From contig NZ_AP014627.1 of assembly GCF_001547895.1 (NCBI RefSeq), forward strand, positions 5,459,501-5,523,500: a stretch of 64,000 nt of DNA. Direction: 5' to 3'. Origin of the DNA: Pseudomonas sp. Os17 (GTDB taxonomy: Bacteria > Pseudomonadota > Gammaproteobacteria > Pseudomonadales > Pseudomonadaceae). Under the pieces are notes generated by a model. It was given only the letters and a program-made list of their open reading frames with translations. It was not told the origin of the DNA and ran no database searches. The position numbers were made by a program, and so were the translations under genes. This document shows positions 8,217-16,439 of this stretch, piece by piece. Each line of letters opens with the position of its first letter. Position 1 is the first letter of the stretch.

Positions 8217-9059
8217 ATGCCTCGTCGTCTATTTGCAGTGATCGCTCTAGTGATGTCCTTCAACAGCGCCTTTGCCGGCGAACGCTGGCAGACCCTGCCG
8301 CCCACACCCGCGCCGGTGGCCGGGGCGCAAGCCGGGTATGCCGAGGTCAACGGCATCCGCCTCTACTACAGCAAGCTCGGCCACGGCTCGCCGGTGGTGC
8401 TGCTGCATGGCGGCCTGGGCAATGCCGACTACTGGGGGCTGCAGGCCAAGGCCCTGGCCGCCCGGCACACGGTGATCAGCGTCGACAGCCGCGGCCACGG
8501 GCGCAGCACCCGAGATGCCCGGCCCTACGGCTACGACCTGATGGCCGATGACGTGATCGCCCTGCTGGATCAACTGAAGATCCCTCGCGCCGACTTCGTC
8601 GGCTGGAGCGACGGCGCGATCCTCGGCCTGGACCTGGCCATGCGTTATCCGCAGCGGGTCGGCAAGGTCTTCGCCTACGCCGCCAACACCCAGACCTCCG
8701 GGGTCAAGGAAGGCGTGGAGAACAACCCGACCTTCGCCGCCTACATCGAGCGGGCCGGCCGGGAATACGCCCGACTGTCACCGACACCCAAGGAGTACCC
8801 GGCCTTTGTCGAGCAGATCGGCCACATGTGGGCCAGCCAACCGAACTGGAGCGACGCCGACCTGGCGCGGATCAAGACGCCGGTGCTGATCGTCGATGGC
8901 GACCACGATGAAGCCATCAAGCGCGAGCACACCCAGTACATGGCCGCGACCATTCCCGGCGCCGGACTGCTGATTCTGCCGAACGTCAGTCACTTCGCCT
9001 TCCTCCAGGACCCGGGCCTGTTCAATGCGGCCCTGGAGCACTTCCTCGACGAAAAATAG
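8217..9059 (+). CDS. Exported alpha/beta hydrolase
   Basis: A 280-aa hydrolase with an N-terminal signal peptide (MPRRLFAVIALVMSFNSAFA, cleavage expected after AFA near residue 20), so it should act in the periplasm. The alpha/beta fold shows the oxyanion HGGLG motif (about 63-67), the nucleophile elbow G-W-S-D-G (Ser about 126), the acid in VDGDHDEA and the catalytic His in SHFAFLQDP. Family enzymes cleave esters, lactones or related bonds; the substrate is unknown. It is the last gene of the plus-strand run from 5795. Distances of about 80 bp leave room for a separate promoter. Confidence 0.88.
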   Translation: MPRRLFAVIALVMSFNSAFAGERWQTLPPTPAPVAGAQAGYAEVNGIRLYYSKLGHGSPVVLLHGGLGNADYWGLQAKALAARHTVISVDSRGHGRSTRDARPYGYDLMADDVIALLDQLKIPRADFVGWSDGAILGLDLAMRYPQRVGKVFAYAANTQTSGVKEGVENNPTFAAYIERAGREYARLSPTPKEYPAFVEQIGHMWASQPNWSDADLARIKTPVLIVDGDHDEAIKREHTQYMAATIPGAGLLILPNVSHFAFLQDPGLFNAALEHFLDEK

Positions 9060-9114
9060 CCCGGCACTCGCCTTCGGCTACGGCCACGGATGCCCCCCTT
9101 AGCGGGGACATCCA

Positions 9115-9170
9115 TGCGCGCAATAATGCATTTATGCATCATTAAATTGCATAAACGCATAAACCCTCTA
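9115..9170. promoter_or_regulatory. AT-rich repeat cluster upstream of the papain-like protease operon
   Basis: This short AT-rich tract inside GC-rich DNA contains two tandem copies of GCATAAAC (9149-9156 and 9157-9164), the reverse-complement core TTTATGC (9131-9137), and a palindrome TGCATTTATGCA (9127-9138) inside a longer TAATG...CATTA inverted repeat. The spacing of repeated elements suggests a cooperative regulator site about 150 bp before the protease start. No known regulator's consensus was recognised. Confidence 0.5.
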
Positions 9171-9310
9171 AGGTTGTCTACAGACCCGGTCAGCGCCGGC
9201 CATCGAGGCTGGCACGGCGCAGCAACAGCTCGCCGGGTCCGGCTACTGACCGTAGCCGACACGTTACAGCGACCCAGCCGGAGGCTGGTTTTCATTCATG
9301 GAGGATGAAC

Positions 9311-9901
9311 ATGTTAAGTAGCAACCTGACCCCCAGCGGCACTCTCCAGGCCCTGCCCCAGTGCCTGGCCGATACGCTGCTGGACCCGCAACTGAGCGAA
9401 GTCGATCCCCGCGCCGAAGCGGCGCCCCAGGCCGCTGCCCGGCTGAATTTCAGCGTGCAGCCGCAAACCCAGAGCAACTGGTGCTGGGCCGCCCTGTCCG
9501 CTTCGGTCGGCAACTATTACGGCACCGGGTCCTGGACCCAATGCGCAGTGGCCAATGCCGAGCTGGGCCGCCACTCCTGCTGCAGCCAGCCCGGGCCGTG
9601 CAACGTCTACGGCTACCTGGACTCGGCCCTGCGCACCACCCGCTGCTATGGCGGCATGCGCGAAGACCGGATGCAGATGCCGGCCATCGACAACCAGCTG
9701 GGCATGGGCCGCCCCGTGGGCCTGCGCTGCGCCTGGTACGGCGGCGGCGCGCATTTTCTGACGATCTACGGCAGCGACGGCGGCTACCTTCTGGTGGCGG
9801 ACTCGATCTACGGCTACTCGACACGCGCCCTGAACAGCTTCCCCGCCTCCTACAACGGCGGCGGCTACTGGACCCACACCTACTTCACCCGGAAAAACTA
9901 G
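9311..9901 (+). CDS. Papain-like cysteine protease (AvrRpt2/C70-like)
   Basis: A 196-aa protein from the second ATG (9311), which is correctly spaced from GGAGG at 9300-9304. It carries the SNWCWAA nucleophile motif (Cys near residue 56, preceded by the QPQTQ oxyanion Gln), a catalytic His in GGGAHFLTIYG and an Asp in LLVADSIYG, then a C-terminal GGGYWTHTYF strand. This order matches papain-like proteases of the AvrRpt2 type. There is no evident signal peptide; the first ~45 residues are a Pro/Ala/Leu-rich extension and could be a propeptide or targeting tail. Several other Cys (CCSQPGPCN) are unusual. It overlaps no gene and is followed 8 bp later by its partner. Role in the cell is unknown. 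Confidence 0.85.
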   Translation: MLSSNLTPSGTLQALPQCLADTLLDPQLSEVDPRAEAAPQAAARLNFSVQPQTQSNWCWAALSASVGNYYGTGSWTQCAVANAELGRHSCCSQPGPCNVYGYLDSALRTTRCYGGMREDRMQMPAIDNQLGMGRPVGLRCAWYGGGAHFLTIYGSDGGYLLVADSIYGYSTRALNSFPASYNGGGYWTHTYFTRKN

Positions 9902-9909
9902 GAGGCGTC

Positions 9910-10509
9910 ATGCAACTGACTTACCCCAAGGCGCCTGTCGATGGCGTCCAGCACCTGCGTTCGGCACTCCAGGCGGCCCTGCAGACCCAGGGTTTCGGCA
10001 TCAACCGCGGGTTTGCCCAGGCCCGCGCCGGCAACCTGAAGCTGTCCCAGGCCTTTCGCGGCTACACCCTGGGCCTGGAGGACCTGGCCCAGGGCAAAGG
10101 GCTGGCCGAGGCCAAGGCCGGTGACTGGCACTACCTGGTGTTCGATGCCGGGGTGTCGATCGCCGATGCGCAACTGAGCGAGGTGGCCGGCAAGCTCGGC
10201 TTCTCGGCGCTGAACCACGGTGCCCTGGCGGCGTCCGTGGTGAGTGCCCTGGAACTTGCCGAGCAGGCTCCCCAGTTGCAGGGCCAAAGCCATGAGCTGC
10301 GCTTGCTGTTCGTCCCGGCCCTGCAAATGACCGCGATCTGGCTGCACGGCGGCGACCAGGATCAGCTGATTCCCATCGAACCCACGCCGAAAACCCTGGC
10401 CAACCGGCAGCTCTACAGCGAGACAGCGTTGCTGGCCCTGCTGACGCCCCCGGCACAACAGGCCAAGGCCATCTTCGACGCCGATCGCAGCGGCACCCTG
10501 GGCGGCTGA
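9910..10509 (+). CDS. Unrecognised 199-aa partner of the papain-like protease
   Basis: The ATG at 9910 has a perfect GGAGG (9901-9905) placed directly after the protease stop, so the two are translationally linked. The protein has no signal peptide or membrane helix and looks like a soluble alpha/beta fold: an N-terminal amphipathic half rich in Ala/Leu/Gly, then hydrophobic strands (HELRLLFVPALQMTAIWLHG) and a conserved-looking tail (LIPIEPTPKTLANRQLYSET). I do not recognise the family. Substrate, inhibitor or chaperone of the protease are all possible. A convergent terminator follows. Confidence 0.7.
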   Translation: MQLTYPKAPVDGVQHLRSALQAALQTQGFGINRGFAQARAGNLKLSQAFRGYTLGLEDLAQGKGLAEAKAGDWHYLVFDAGVSIADAQLSEVAGKLGFSALNHGALAASVVSALELAEQAPQLQGQSHELRLLFVPALQMTAIWLHGGDQDQLIPIEPTPKTLANRQLYSETALLALLTPPAQQAKAIFDADRSGTLGG

Positions 10510-10515
10510 CCCGGG

Positions 10516-10551
10516 CAAAAAAAATCCGGCGGCCTTGGCAGGCCGCCGGAT
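10516..10551 (-). terminator. Intrinsic terminator of the amino-acid permease gene
   Basis: A perfect 12-bp stem (ATCCGGCGGCCT, loop TGGC, AGGCCGCCGGAT) spans 10524-10551. Read on the minus strand it is followed by eight T residues (complement of the A tract at 10516-10523), the arrangement of a rho-independent terminator for the permease. The same hairpin could also stop the incoming plus-strand protease operon. Confidence 0.9.
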
Positions 10552-10610
10552 GGCGTGTCTCAGCTTTTCAGTCGGGGATGTTCAAGCCAGCCGCATCCCC
10601 GCAGCACCTC

Positions 10611-12032
10611 TCAGGACGCCGAGCGTACCGCCCCTTGCTGGACATTGGTCGGTTGCAGCTTGAACAGGTAGAACAGCACGGTCAGCAGCACCAGGAACGC
10701 CGGGCCGACGTACAGCGCCACGCGGGTGTCCGGGAAGTAGGCCATCAGCCCCACCACCAGCACCAGGAACGCCAGGGCCAGGTAGGAACTGACCGGGTAC
10801 AGCCACATGCGGTACTTCAACGCGGCACGCTCGCTCGGGCTCAGGCCCTTGCGGAACTTGAGCTGGGCCAGAAGGATCATCACCCAGGTCCAGATCGCAC
10901 CGAAGGTGGCGATCGACGTCACCCAGACGAACACCTTCTCCGGCACCAGGTAGTTCAGCAGCACGCCCAGCAGCAAGGCGAAGATCGACAGCAGCAGCGC
11001 GCGACGCGGCACGCCGTTGTTCGAGGTCTTGGCGAAGCCGGCCGGGGCCTGGCCGTTCTGCGCCAGGCTGTAGAGCATGCGCCCGGTGCTGAAGATGCCG
11101 CCGTTGCAGGACGACAGCGCGGCAGTGATCACCACGAAGTTGATGATGCCGGCGGCGGTCTTGATGCCCAGACGCTCGAAGGTCATCACGAACGGGCTGC
11201 CCTGGGTGCCGATCTCGTTCCACGGGTAGATCGACAGGATCACGAACAGCGCGCCCACGTAGAACAGCAGGATGCGCCAGAACACCGAGCCGATGGCGTT
11301 GGGAATGGTCTTCTGCGGGTTGCGCGCTTCACCGGCGGTGAGGCCGATCATCTCTACGCCCAGGTAGGCGAACATCACCATCTGTAGCGACATCAGCACG
11401 CCGGTCACGCCATTGGGCATGAAGCCGCCGTGGGTCCACAGGTTGGAGATCCCCAGGGCCACGCCATCGTTGCCGAAGCCGAAGGCAATGATGCCGACAC
11501 CGCCGATGACCATGGCGATGATGGTGACGATCTTGATCAGGGCAAACCAGAACTCGAACTCACCGAAGGCCTTGACCGCGATCAGGTTGATCGAGCCCAT
11601 GCTCACCAGGGCCGCCAGGGCCCAGATCCAGCGCGGCACATCGGGGAACCAGATGCCCATGTACACCGCCACCGCGGTGATTTCCGCGACGCAGGTCACC
11701 AGCCACAGGAACCAGTAGTTCCAGCCGGTGAGAAAACCCGCCAATGGACCCAGGTAGTCTTGTGCGTAACGGCTGAAGGACCCGGCGACCGGGTTGTGCA
11801 CCGCCATCTCGCCGAGGGCGCGCATGATCACCAGGATCGCCAGGCCGCCGATGATGTAGGACAGCATGATGGCCGGGCCGGCCATTTCGATGGCCTTGGC
11901 CGAGCCCAGGAACAGGCCGACACCAATGCAGGCGCCCAGGGCCATCAAGCGAATATGCCGTTCACCCAGTTCGCGTTTCAGCGGACCGCCCTGAGCGGAC
12001 TCGCCGTGGGGCAGTTGGTTGCCAACTGACAT
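10611..12032 (-). CDS. APC-family amino-acid permease (ProY/HutT-like)
   Basis: A 473-aa permease with about twelve hydrophobic helices and the amino-acid-permease signature near the N-terminus (RHIRLMALGACIGVGLFLGS, then ALGEMAVHNPVAGSFSRYA). It resembles E. coli ProY along its length, including IYPWNEIGTQGSPFVMTFE and the LNYLVPEKVF region. Related Pseudomonas proteins carry proline, histidine or GABA, so the substrate is left open. It acts in the inner membrane as a proton-coupled importer. It is monocistronic, ends at a strong terminator, and its upstream gap of about 600 bp is shared with the divergent PBP gene. Confidence 0.9.
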   Translation of the reverse strand: MSVGNQLPHGESAQGGPLKRELGERHIRLMALGACIGVGLFLGSAKAIEMAGPAIMLSYIIGGLAILVIMRALGEMAVHNPVAGSFSRYAQDYLGPLAGFLTGWNYWFLWLVTCVAEITAVAVYMGIWFPDVPRWIWALAALVSMGSINLIAVKAFGEFEFWFALIKIVTIIAMVIGGVGIIAFGFGNDGVALGISNLWTHGGFMPNGVTGVLMSLQMVMFAYLGVEMIGLTAGEARNPQKTIPNAIGSVFWRILLFYVGALFVILSIYPWNEIGTQGSPFVMTFERLGIKTAAGIINFVVITAALSSCNGGIFSTGRMLYSLAQNGQAPAGFAKTSNNGVPRRALLLSIFALLLGVLLNYLVPEKVFVWVTSIATFGAIWTWVMILLAQLKFRKGLSPSERAALKYRMWLYPVSSYLALAFLVLVVGLMAYFPDTRVALYVGPAFLVLLTVLFYLFKLQPTNVQQGAVRSAS

Positions 12033-12629
12033 AGAGATACAACCTCATTTTGTTATTGGATTGAACCACCGAGTCTGCGAAGCCATGGCGGGTAGCCGCA
12101 GCTTGCTCAACCGTTCCGGCCTTGTGGGGCGGCGCGTCTGTAGGACAAGACCTGCCAGATCAGCGGGGTGCGCAGTATAAAAAGCTCCTGATAGGGCTTT
12201 TCACTCTATAAGTAGCTAAATTCAGAGAGAAATCTCGGCCTAAAGCGCTTTTGCAAAGAAGCATTACCTGCTTTTTGCCTCAATACCTCATTCCGAAAGG
12301 GTCCGGAGTATTGCACAGCCCTGGTGCATCGTCATGCCCCTACCTAGGGCGTATTTACCTATGCAAAGGCTCTAGCCCGGCAATCTCCCACCACCCTGTG
12401 GCGAGGGAGCTTGCTCCCGCCGGGTCGCGCAGCGGCCCTGGACTCAGCCACCGTGATCTCTCTGACGCAACCCATGCTCAGGCTTGGCGGCTGCTGCGCA
12501 GTCGAACGGGAGCAAGCTCCCTCGCCACAGAAGCGGGACCGAGTCGTTTTCACAATTTCCTCACCCATGGCCGCCACCGACTAAGCTTCAGGCAAGTCCG
12601 ATCAATCTGCGTGAATGGATCAATCGACT
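12033..12629. other. Long intergenic region with an inverted REP pair
   Basis: About 600 bp between the permease and the divergent PBP gene. The first 200 bp should hold the permease promoter. A pair of inverted REP sequences occupies 12397-12530. The last 80 bp lead into the PBP gene without an obvious Shine-Dalgarno. A short open frame across this region follows the REP sequence and is not considered a gene. Confidence 0.7.
12397..12530. repeat. REP doublet, GTGGCGAGGGAGC family
   Basis: TGTGGCGAGGGAGCTTGCTC starts at 12397 and its inverted copy GAGCAAGCTCCCTCGCCACA ends at 12530, about 90 bp apart. Each copy contains its own short palindrome (GGGAGCTTGCTCCC). This is the REPIN arrangement common in the P. 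fluorescens group. Confidence 0.85.
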
Positions 12630-15600
12630 ATGGGCGCTCTGTGGCAAACCGATTCGCGTAAAACCGCAGTGCCAGGCCACAGCGAGGACGAAGCGCCTTT
12701 ACCCAAAAAGCCCCGAGCGCGCCGTTATGCCTGGCGCCTGTTCTGGCTGTTGCTGCTGATTGCCCTGATTGCCCTGGGGGTAGCCGCGTCCCGGGAGATG
12801 CGCACCTCCAAGCTCCAGGCCCGGGAATTCAGCCGGCTGGCCAGCGATTTGAGCTACTCCCTGCAACCCGGGCCCAGCGATGCCGTGCTCTACCCTGGCG
12901 CCGGTCCCTTCGACCGCCGCCTGGGCTACAGCGCCCTGGGGGAATTCCTGCCGCGCCTGCTCAAGCGCGGCTACCAGATCGACGCACAGACGCGGTTTTC
13001 CGCAGCGTTGATGGACTACAGCAAACATGGCTTTTTCGTGCCCTATACCGAAAAGATCCAGGCCGGGCTGTCCATCACCGATTGCCGCGCCGCGCCCTTG
13101 TACCGCTTCAATTATCCGCAACAGCTGTATGCCAGTTTCGCCAGCATCCCCCCGCTGATGGTGCACAGCCTGCTGTTCATCGAGAACCGCGACCTGCTGG
13201 ATCCCAAGCTGGCCCTGGCCAATCCGGCGGTGGACTGGCCACGCTTCGCCAAGGCCGCCTGGTCCCAGGTGGCCAAGCTCATGCACCTGCCGGGACAGAC
13301 AGCCGGCGGCAGCACCCTGGCCACCCAGCTGGAGAAATACCGCCACTCCCCCGACGGCCTGACGCTGTCCGGGGGCGAGAAGATCCGGCAGATGGTCTCT
13401 GCCAGCGTGCGTGCCTATCAGGATGGCCCGCAAACCCTGGAAGCCCGGCGCCGGATCGTCCGCGACTACCTCAACAGCGTGCCGCTGTCGGCAGTGCCCG
13501 GACACGGTGAGGTGCATGGCATGGCCGAAGGATTGCGGGTCTGGTACGGCGCCGATTTCGAACAGGTCAACCGGGCGTTGAGCAGCACCGCCAACGACTC
13601 GCAAAGCCTGGCCCAGCGCGGGTTGGCCCTGCGTCAGGTGCTGTCGCTGATGATCGCGCAACGTCGCCCTTCCCATTACCTGGCCAAGGGCCGCGCAGAG
13701 CTGGCGGAACTGACCGACAGCCATATCCGCCTGCTGGCCCAGAACGACATCATCGACCCGGCCCTGAGCGCCGCCGCCCTGGCCAGCAAGGTCAGCTACC
13801 GCGACTGGCAGCAACAGCCGACGATCCAGCCGATCGAAACCAACAAGGGCATCAGCGTGGCCCGCAGCCGGCTGGCGGCGCTGCTCAACCGGCCCCTGTA
13901 CGACCTGGACCGCCTCGACCTGTCCGCCACCAGCACCCTGCAGAGCGACCTGCAACGCCAGGCCACCGACTACCTCAAGCACCTGGCCGACCCGGCCTTC
14001 GCCGCGCAGATCGGCGTGCTCGGCGAGCGCCTGTTGACCCCCACCAGCACCACCCAGGTGCGCTACAGCTTCACCCTGTTCGAACTGACCCCGGACGGCT
14101 CGCGGGTGCGAGTGCAGACCGACAGCACCGACCAGCCGTTCGATATCAACGAAGGCAGCAAGCTGGAACTGGGCTCCACTGCCAAGCTGCGGGTGCTGAC
14201 CACCTACCTGCAGATCATCGCCGAGCTGCACGACAGGCATGCCGGACAGACCCCGGCCGAGCTGAAGAAGGTTGCGGTCAACGACCAGGACCGGCTGAGC
14301 CGCTGGGCCATCGACTACCTGATGCAGAACAGCGACCGCAGCCTGCCGAAGATGCTCGACGCGGCCCTGGACCGCACCTACTCCGCCAGTCCCGGCGAAG
14401 CCTTCTTCACCGGGGGCGGGGTGCATCACTTCCACAACTTCCGCAATGAAGACAACGGCCGCAGCCCGACCCTGCGCGATGCCCTGCGCGAATCCATCAA
14501 CCTGCCGTTCATCCGCCTGATGCGCGATCTGGTGCGCTACAGCACCTACGGTGGCGACAGCGCCAGCGCCGAACTGCTCAGCGACGACGCCAACCCGCGG
14601 CGCCAGGAGTACCTGGCGCGCTTCGCCGATCGCGAAGGCACGTCGTTTCTCCTGCGGTTCTGGAAGAAGTACCGCAACAAGGACACCCAGACACGCCTGG
14701 ACACCTTTCTCGACGGCATGCATCCCACGGCGATCCGCCTGGCCGCGGTGCACCGCTACCTGCTGCCCGATGCCAGCCAGGAAAGCTTCAAGCGCTTTGT
14801 CCGGGCCCACATGAAAAACGCCAAGACCGGCGAAAAGCTCACCGACGAACGCCTGGACAAGCTCTACGCCAGCTATGGCCCGGGAGCCTACGACCTGCCG
14901 GACCAGGGCTACATCGCCAAGGTCCATCCCCTGGATCTGTGGCTGCTGGGCTACCTGATGAACAACCCCGACGCGAGCTTCAGCCAGATCGTCAAGGCCA
15001 GCGAGTTCGAGCGTCAGGAGGTGTACAGCTGGCTGTTCAAGAGTCGCCATCGCAGCGCCCGGGACAGTCGCATCCGCACCATGCTGGAGATCGAGGCGTT
15101 TCTGGATATTCACCAGCGCTGGCAGAGCGTCGGCTATCCGTTCGACCACCTGGTGCCGTCCCTGGCCACCGCCATCGGCAGCTCCGGCGACCGTCCGGCG
15201 GCCCTGGCCGAGCTGGTGGGCACCATCCTCAACGACGGCGTGCGCCTGCCGACCTTGCGCATCGACAGCCTGCACTTCGCCGCCGGCACGCCCTACGAAA
15301 CCCGCCTGAGCAATGACCCGGGCAAGGGCAAGCGGGTCATGCCGTCGGAAGTCGCCACGGCCCTGCGCGGGGCCTTGTCCCAGGTGGTGGATGCCGGCAC
15401 CGCGAAACGGGTGTCCGGCAGCTTCAAGCTGGCGGATGGCACCCCGCTGGCCATGGGCGGCAAGACCGGCACCGGCGACAACCGCATCGAAGCCATCGGT
15501 GCCGGCGGTCGGGTGCTGAGTTCCAAGTCCATCAACCGCACCGCGACCTTCGTGTTCTATATCGGCGAGCACCACTTCGGCACCCTCACCGCCTACGTGC

Positions 15601-15737
15601 CGGGCGCCTCGGCACAAGCCTTCAAGTTCACCTCGGCCTTGCCGGTGCAGGTGCTCAAGGGCATGGCGCCGATCCTCATGCCGTACCTGCAGCCGGACAG
15701 CAGTACCCAGTGCCTGGGCAACCTCGCCCAACGCTGA
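12630..15737 (+). CDS. Very large class A penicillin-binding protein (glycosyltransferase + transpeptidase)
   Basis: About 1035 aa; start uncertain between ATG 12630 and 12615, neither with a clear ribosome site. A cytoplasmic basic tail is followed by one membrane helix (about residues 36-54). The GT51 region (about 170-290) keeps a catalytic-type Glu (IENRDLLDP), GGSTLATQLEKY and RRRIVRDYLNSV, diverged from the canonical EDR, GGSTITQQ and ILExYLN. The transpeptidase region has the serine tetrad S-T-A-K (LGSTAKLR), S-I-N (RESINLPF) and K-T-G (GGKTGTGDN), so acyl-enzyme chemistry should be intact. It is some 200 aa longer than PBP1a/1b, the excess lying between and within the domains. It probably polymerises and cross-links periplasmic peptidoglycan as an accessory enzyme. 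Confidence 0.85.
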   Translation: MGALWQTDSRKTAVPGHSEDEAPLPKKPRARRYAWRLFWLLLLIALIALGVAASREMRTSKLQAREFSRLASDLSYSLQPGPSDAVLYPGAGPFDRRLGYSALGEFLPRLLKRGYQIDAQTRFSAALMDYSKHGFFVPYTEKIQAGLSITDCRAAPLYRFNYPQQLYASFASIPPLMVHSLLFIENRDLLDPKLALANPAVDWPRFAKAAWSQVAKLMHLPGQTAGGSTLATQLEKYRHSPDGLTLSGGEKIRQMVSASVRAYQDGPQTLEARRRIVRDYLNSVPLSAVPGHGEVHGMAEGLRVWYGADFEQVNRALSSTANDSQSLAQRGLALRQVLSLMIAQRRPSHYLAKGRAELAELTDSHIRLLAQNDIIDPALSAAALASKVSYRDWQQQPTIQPIETNKGISVARSRLAALLNRPLYDLDRLDLSATSTLQSDLQRQATDYLKHLADPAFAAQIGVLGERLLTPTSTTQVRYSFTLFELTPDGSRVRVQTDSTDQPFDINEGSKLELGSTAKLRVLTTYLQIIAELHDRHAGQTPAELKKVAVNDQDRLSRWAIDYLMQNSDRSLPKMLDAALDRTYSASPGEAFFTGGGVHHFHNFRNEDNGRSPTLRDALRESINLPFIRLMRDLVRYSTYGGDSASAELLSDDANPRRQEYLARFADREGTSFLLRFWKKYRNKDTQTRLDTFLDGMHPTAIRLAAVHRYLLPDASQESFKRFVRAHMKNAKTGEKLTDERLDKLYASYGPGAYDLPDQGYIAKVHPLDLWLLGYLMNNPDASFSQIVKASEFERQEVYSWLFKSRHRSARDSRIRTMLEIEAFLDIHQRWQSVGYPFDHLVPSLATAIGSSGDRPAALAELVGTILNDGVRLPTLRIDSLHFAAGTPYETRLSNDPGKGKRVMPSEVATALRGALSQVVDAGTAKRVSGSFKLADGTPLAMGGKTGTGDNRIEAIGAGGRVLSSKSINRTATFVFYIGEHHFGTLTAYVPGASAQAFKFTSALPVQVLKGMAPILMPYLQPDSSTQCLGNLAQR

Positions 15738-15810
15738 ATCCGGGTTCGTCGTTCACTCCTCCTTCTCCGACAAACGGCCGCTGCGTCGCGGGCAGAAATG
15801 CTTGCACGCC

Positions 15811-15830
15811 ACTTAAGATATATCTTAAGT
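15811..15830. promoter_or_regulatory. 20-bp perfect palindrome, candidate operator of the PadR-family repressor
   Basis: ACTTAAGATATATCTTAAGT is perfectly self-complementary and ends 30 bp before the padR-type start codon. PadR repressors such as E. coli YqjI bind AT-rich inverted repeats at their own promoters. That this is the site of the adjacent gene product is inferred from position. Confidence 0.7.
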
Positions 15831-15860
15831 TATGTCTAAATCGAAACGGAGAACGAGAAA

Positions 15861-16439
15861 ATGAGCGAGCATCACCCTCCTCCCCATCGTGAACACGGGG
15901 ACAACCATGAGATTTTCGAACGCCGCCCCGGCCGCGAACGCGGTGGTCGCGGCCCCCGGGTCTTCGCCCCCGGCGACCTGAAACTGCTGCTCTTGGCGCT
16001 GATCGCCGAACAGCCGTGCCACGGCTACGACCTGATCCGCCAGATCGAAAGCATGTTCGACGGCGCCTACAGCCCCAGCCCCGGGGTGATCTACCCGACC
16101 CTGACCTTCCTGGAAGAAAGCGAGCTGATCCTGGGCGACGCCGAAGGCGGCAAAAAGCGCTACAGCGTGACCGACGCCGGACGTCAGTCCCTGCAGGAGC
16201 AAGCCATCGCCCTGGACGGCGTGCGCATGCGCATCGAAGTCAGCAAGCGTTCCCTGCGCGGGCACGATCGCCCCGCGGAGATCCACGAGGCGGTGCACAA
16301 CCTGCGCCACGCCCTGCAGATGCACCACGGCCGCTGGAGCCCGGAAGAAATCCTCCGGGTCCGCGACCTGCTGAACAACACCGCCAAGGCCATTGTCGAT
16401 GGCCCCCTCAGCCACCCTGCCCAGGAGAAAAGCCAATGA
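15861..16439 (+). CDS. PadR-family repressor, YqjI-like with His-rich N-terminus
   Basis: A 192-aa PadR winged-HTH protein. Residues 1-22 are rich in His (HHPPPHREHGDNHE), a likely metal-binding tail as in E. coli YqjI, a nickel/iron-responsive repressor. The HTH domain follows (about 35-115: DLKLLLLALIAEQPCHGYDL, then YSPSPGVIYPTLTFLEESEL and GGKKRYSVTDAG), with a C-terminal helical dimerisation part. The start follows ACGGAG. The stop overlaps the next gene's ATG by 4 bp (ATGA). Gene order and the downstream ferric-reductase-type partner parallel yqjI/yqjH, though there the genes are divergent. Autorepression from the palindrome just upstream is likely. Confidence 0.9.
   Translation: MSEHHPPPHREHGDNHEIFERRPGRERGGRGPRVFAPGDLKLLLLALIAEQPCHGYDLIRQIESMFDGAYSPSPGVIYPTLTFLEESELILGDAEGGKKRYSVTDAGRQSLQEQAIALDGVRMRIEVSKRSLRGHDRPAEIHEAVHNLRHALQMHHGRWSPEEILRVRDLLNNTAKAIVDGPLSHPAQEKSQ

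Noticed and set aside
12251..12661. A 136-codon plus-strand frame in the permease/PBP gap
   Set aside because: It consists largely of REP sequence and has no ribosome site or conserved pattern.
12699..15731. A 1010-codon open frame on the minus strand
   Set aside because: It mirrors the PBP gene, whose plus-strand translation has clear STAK/SIN/KTG motifs. Long antisense frames are expected in GC-rich genes.
16016..16435. Upstream in-frame extension of the ferric reductase gene
   Set aside because: It runs through padR in another frame; the ATG at 16436 overlaps the padR stop and starts the conserved protein.
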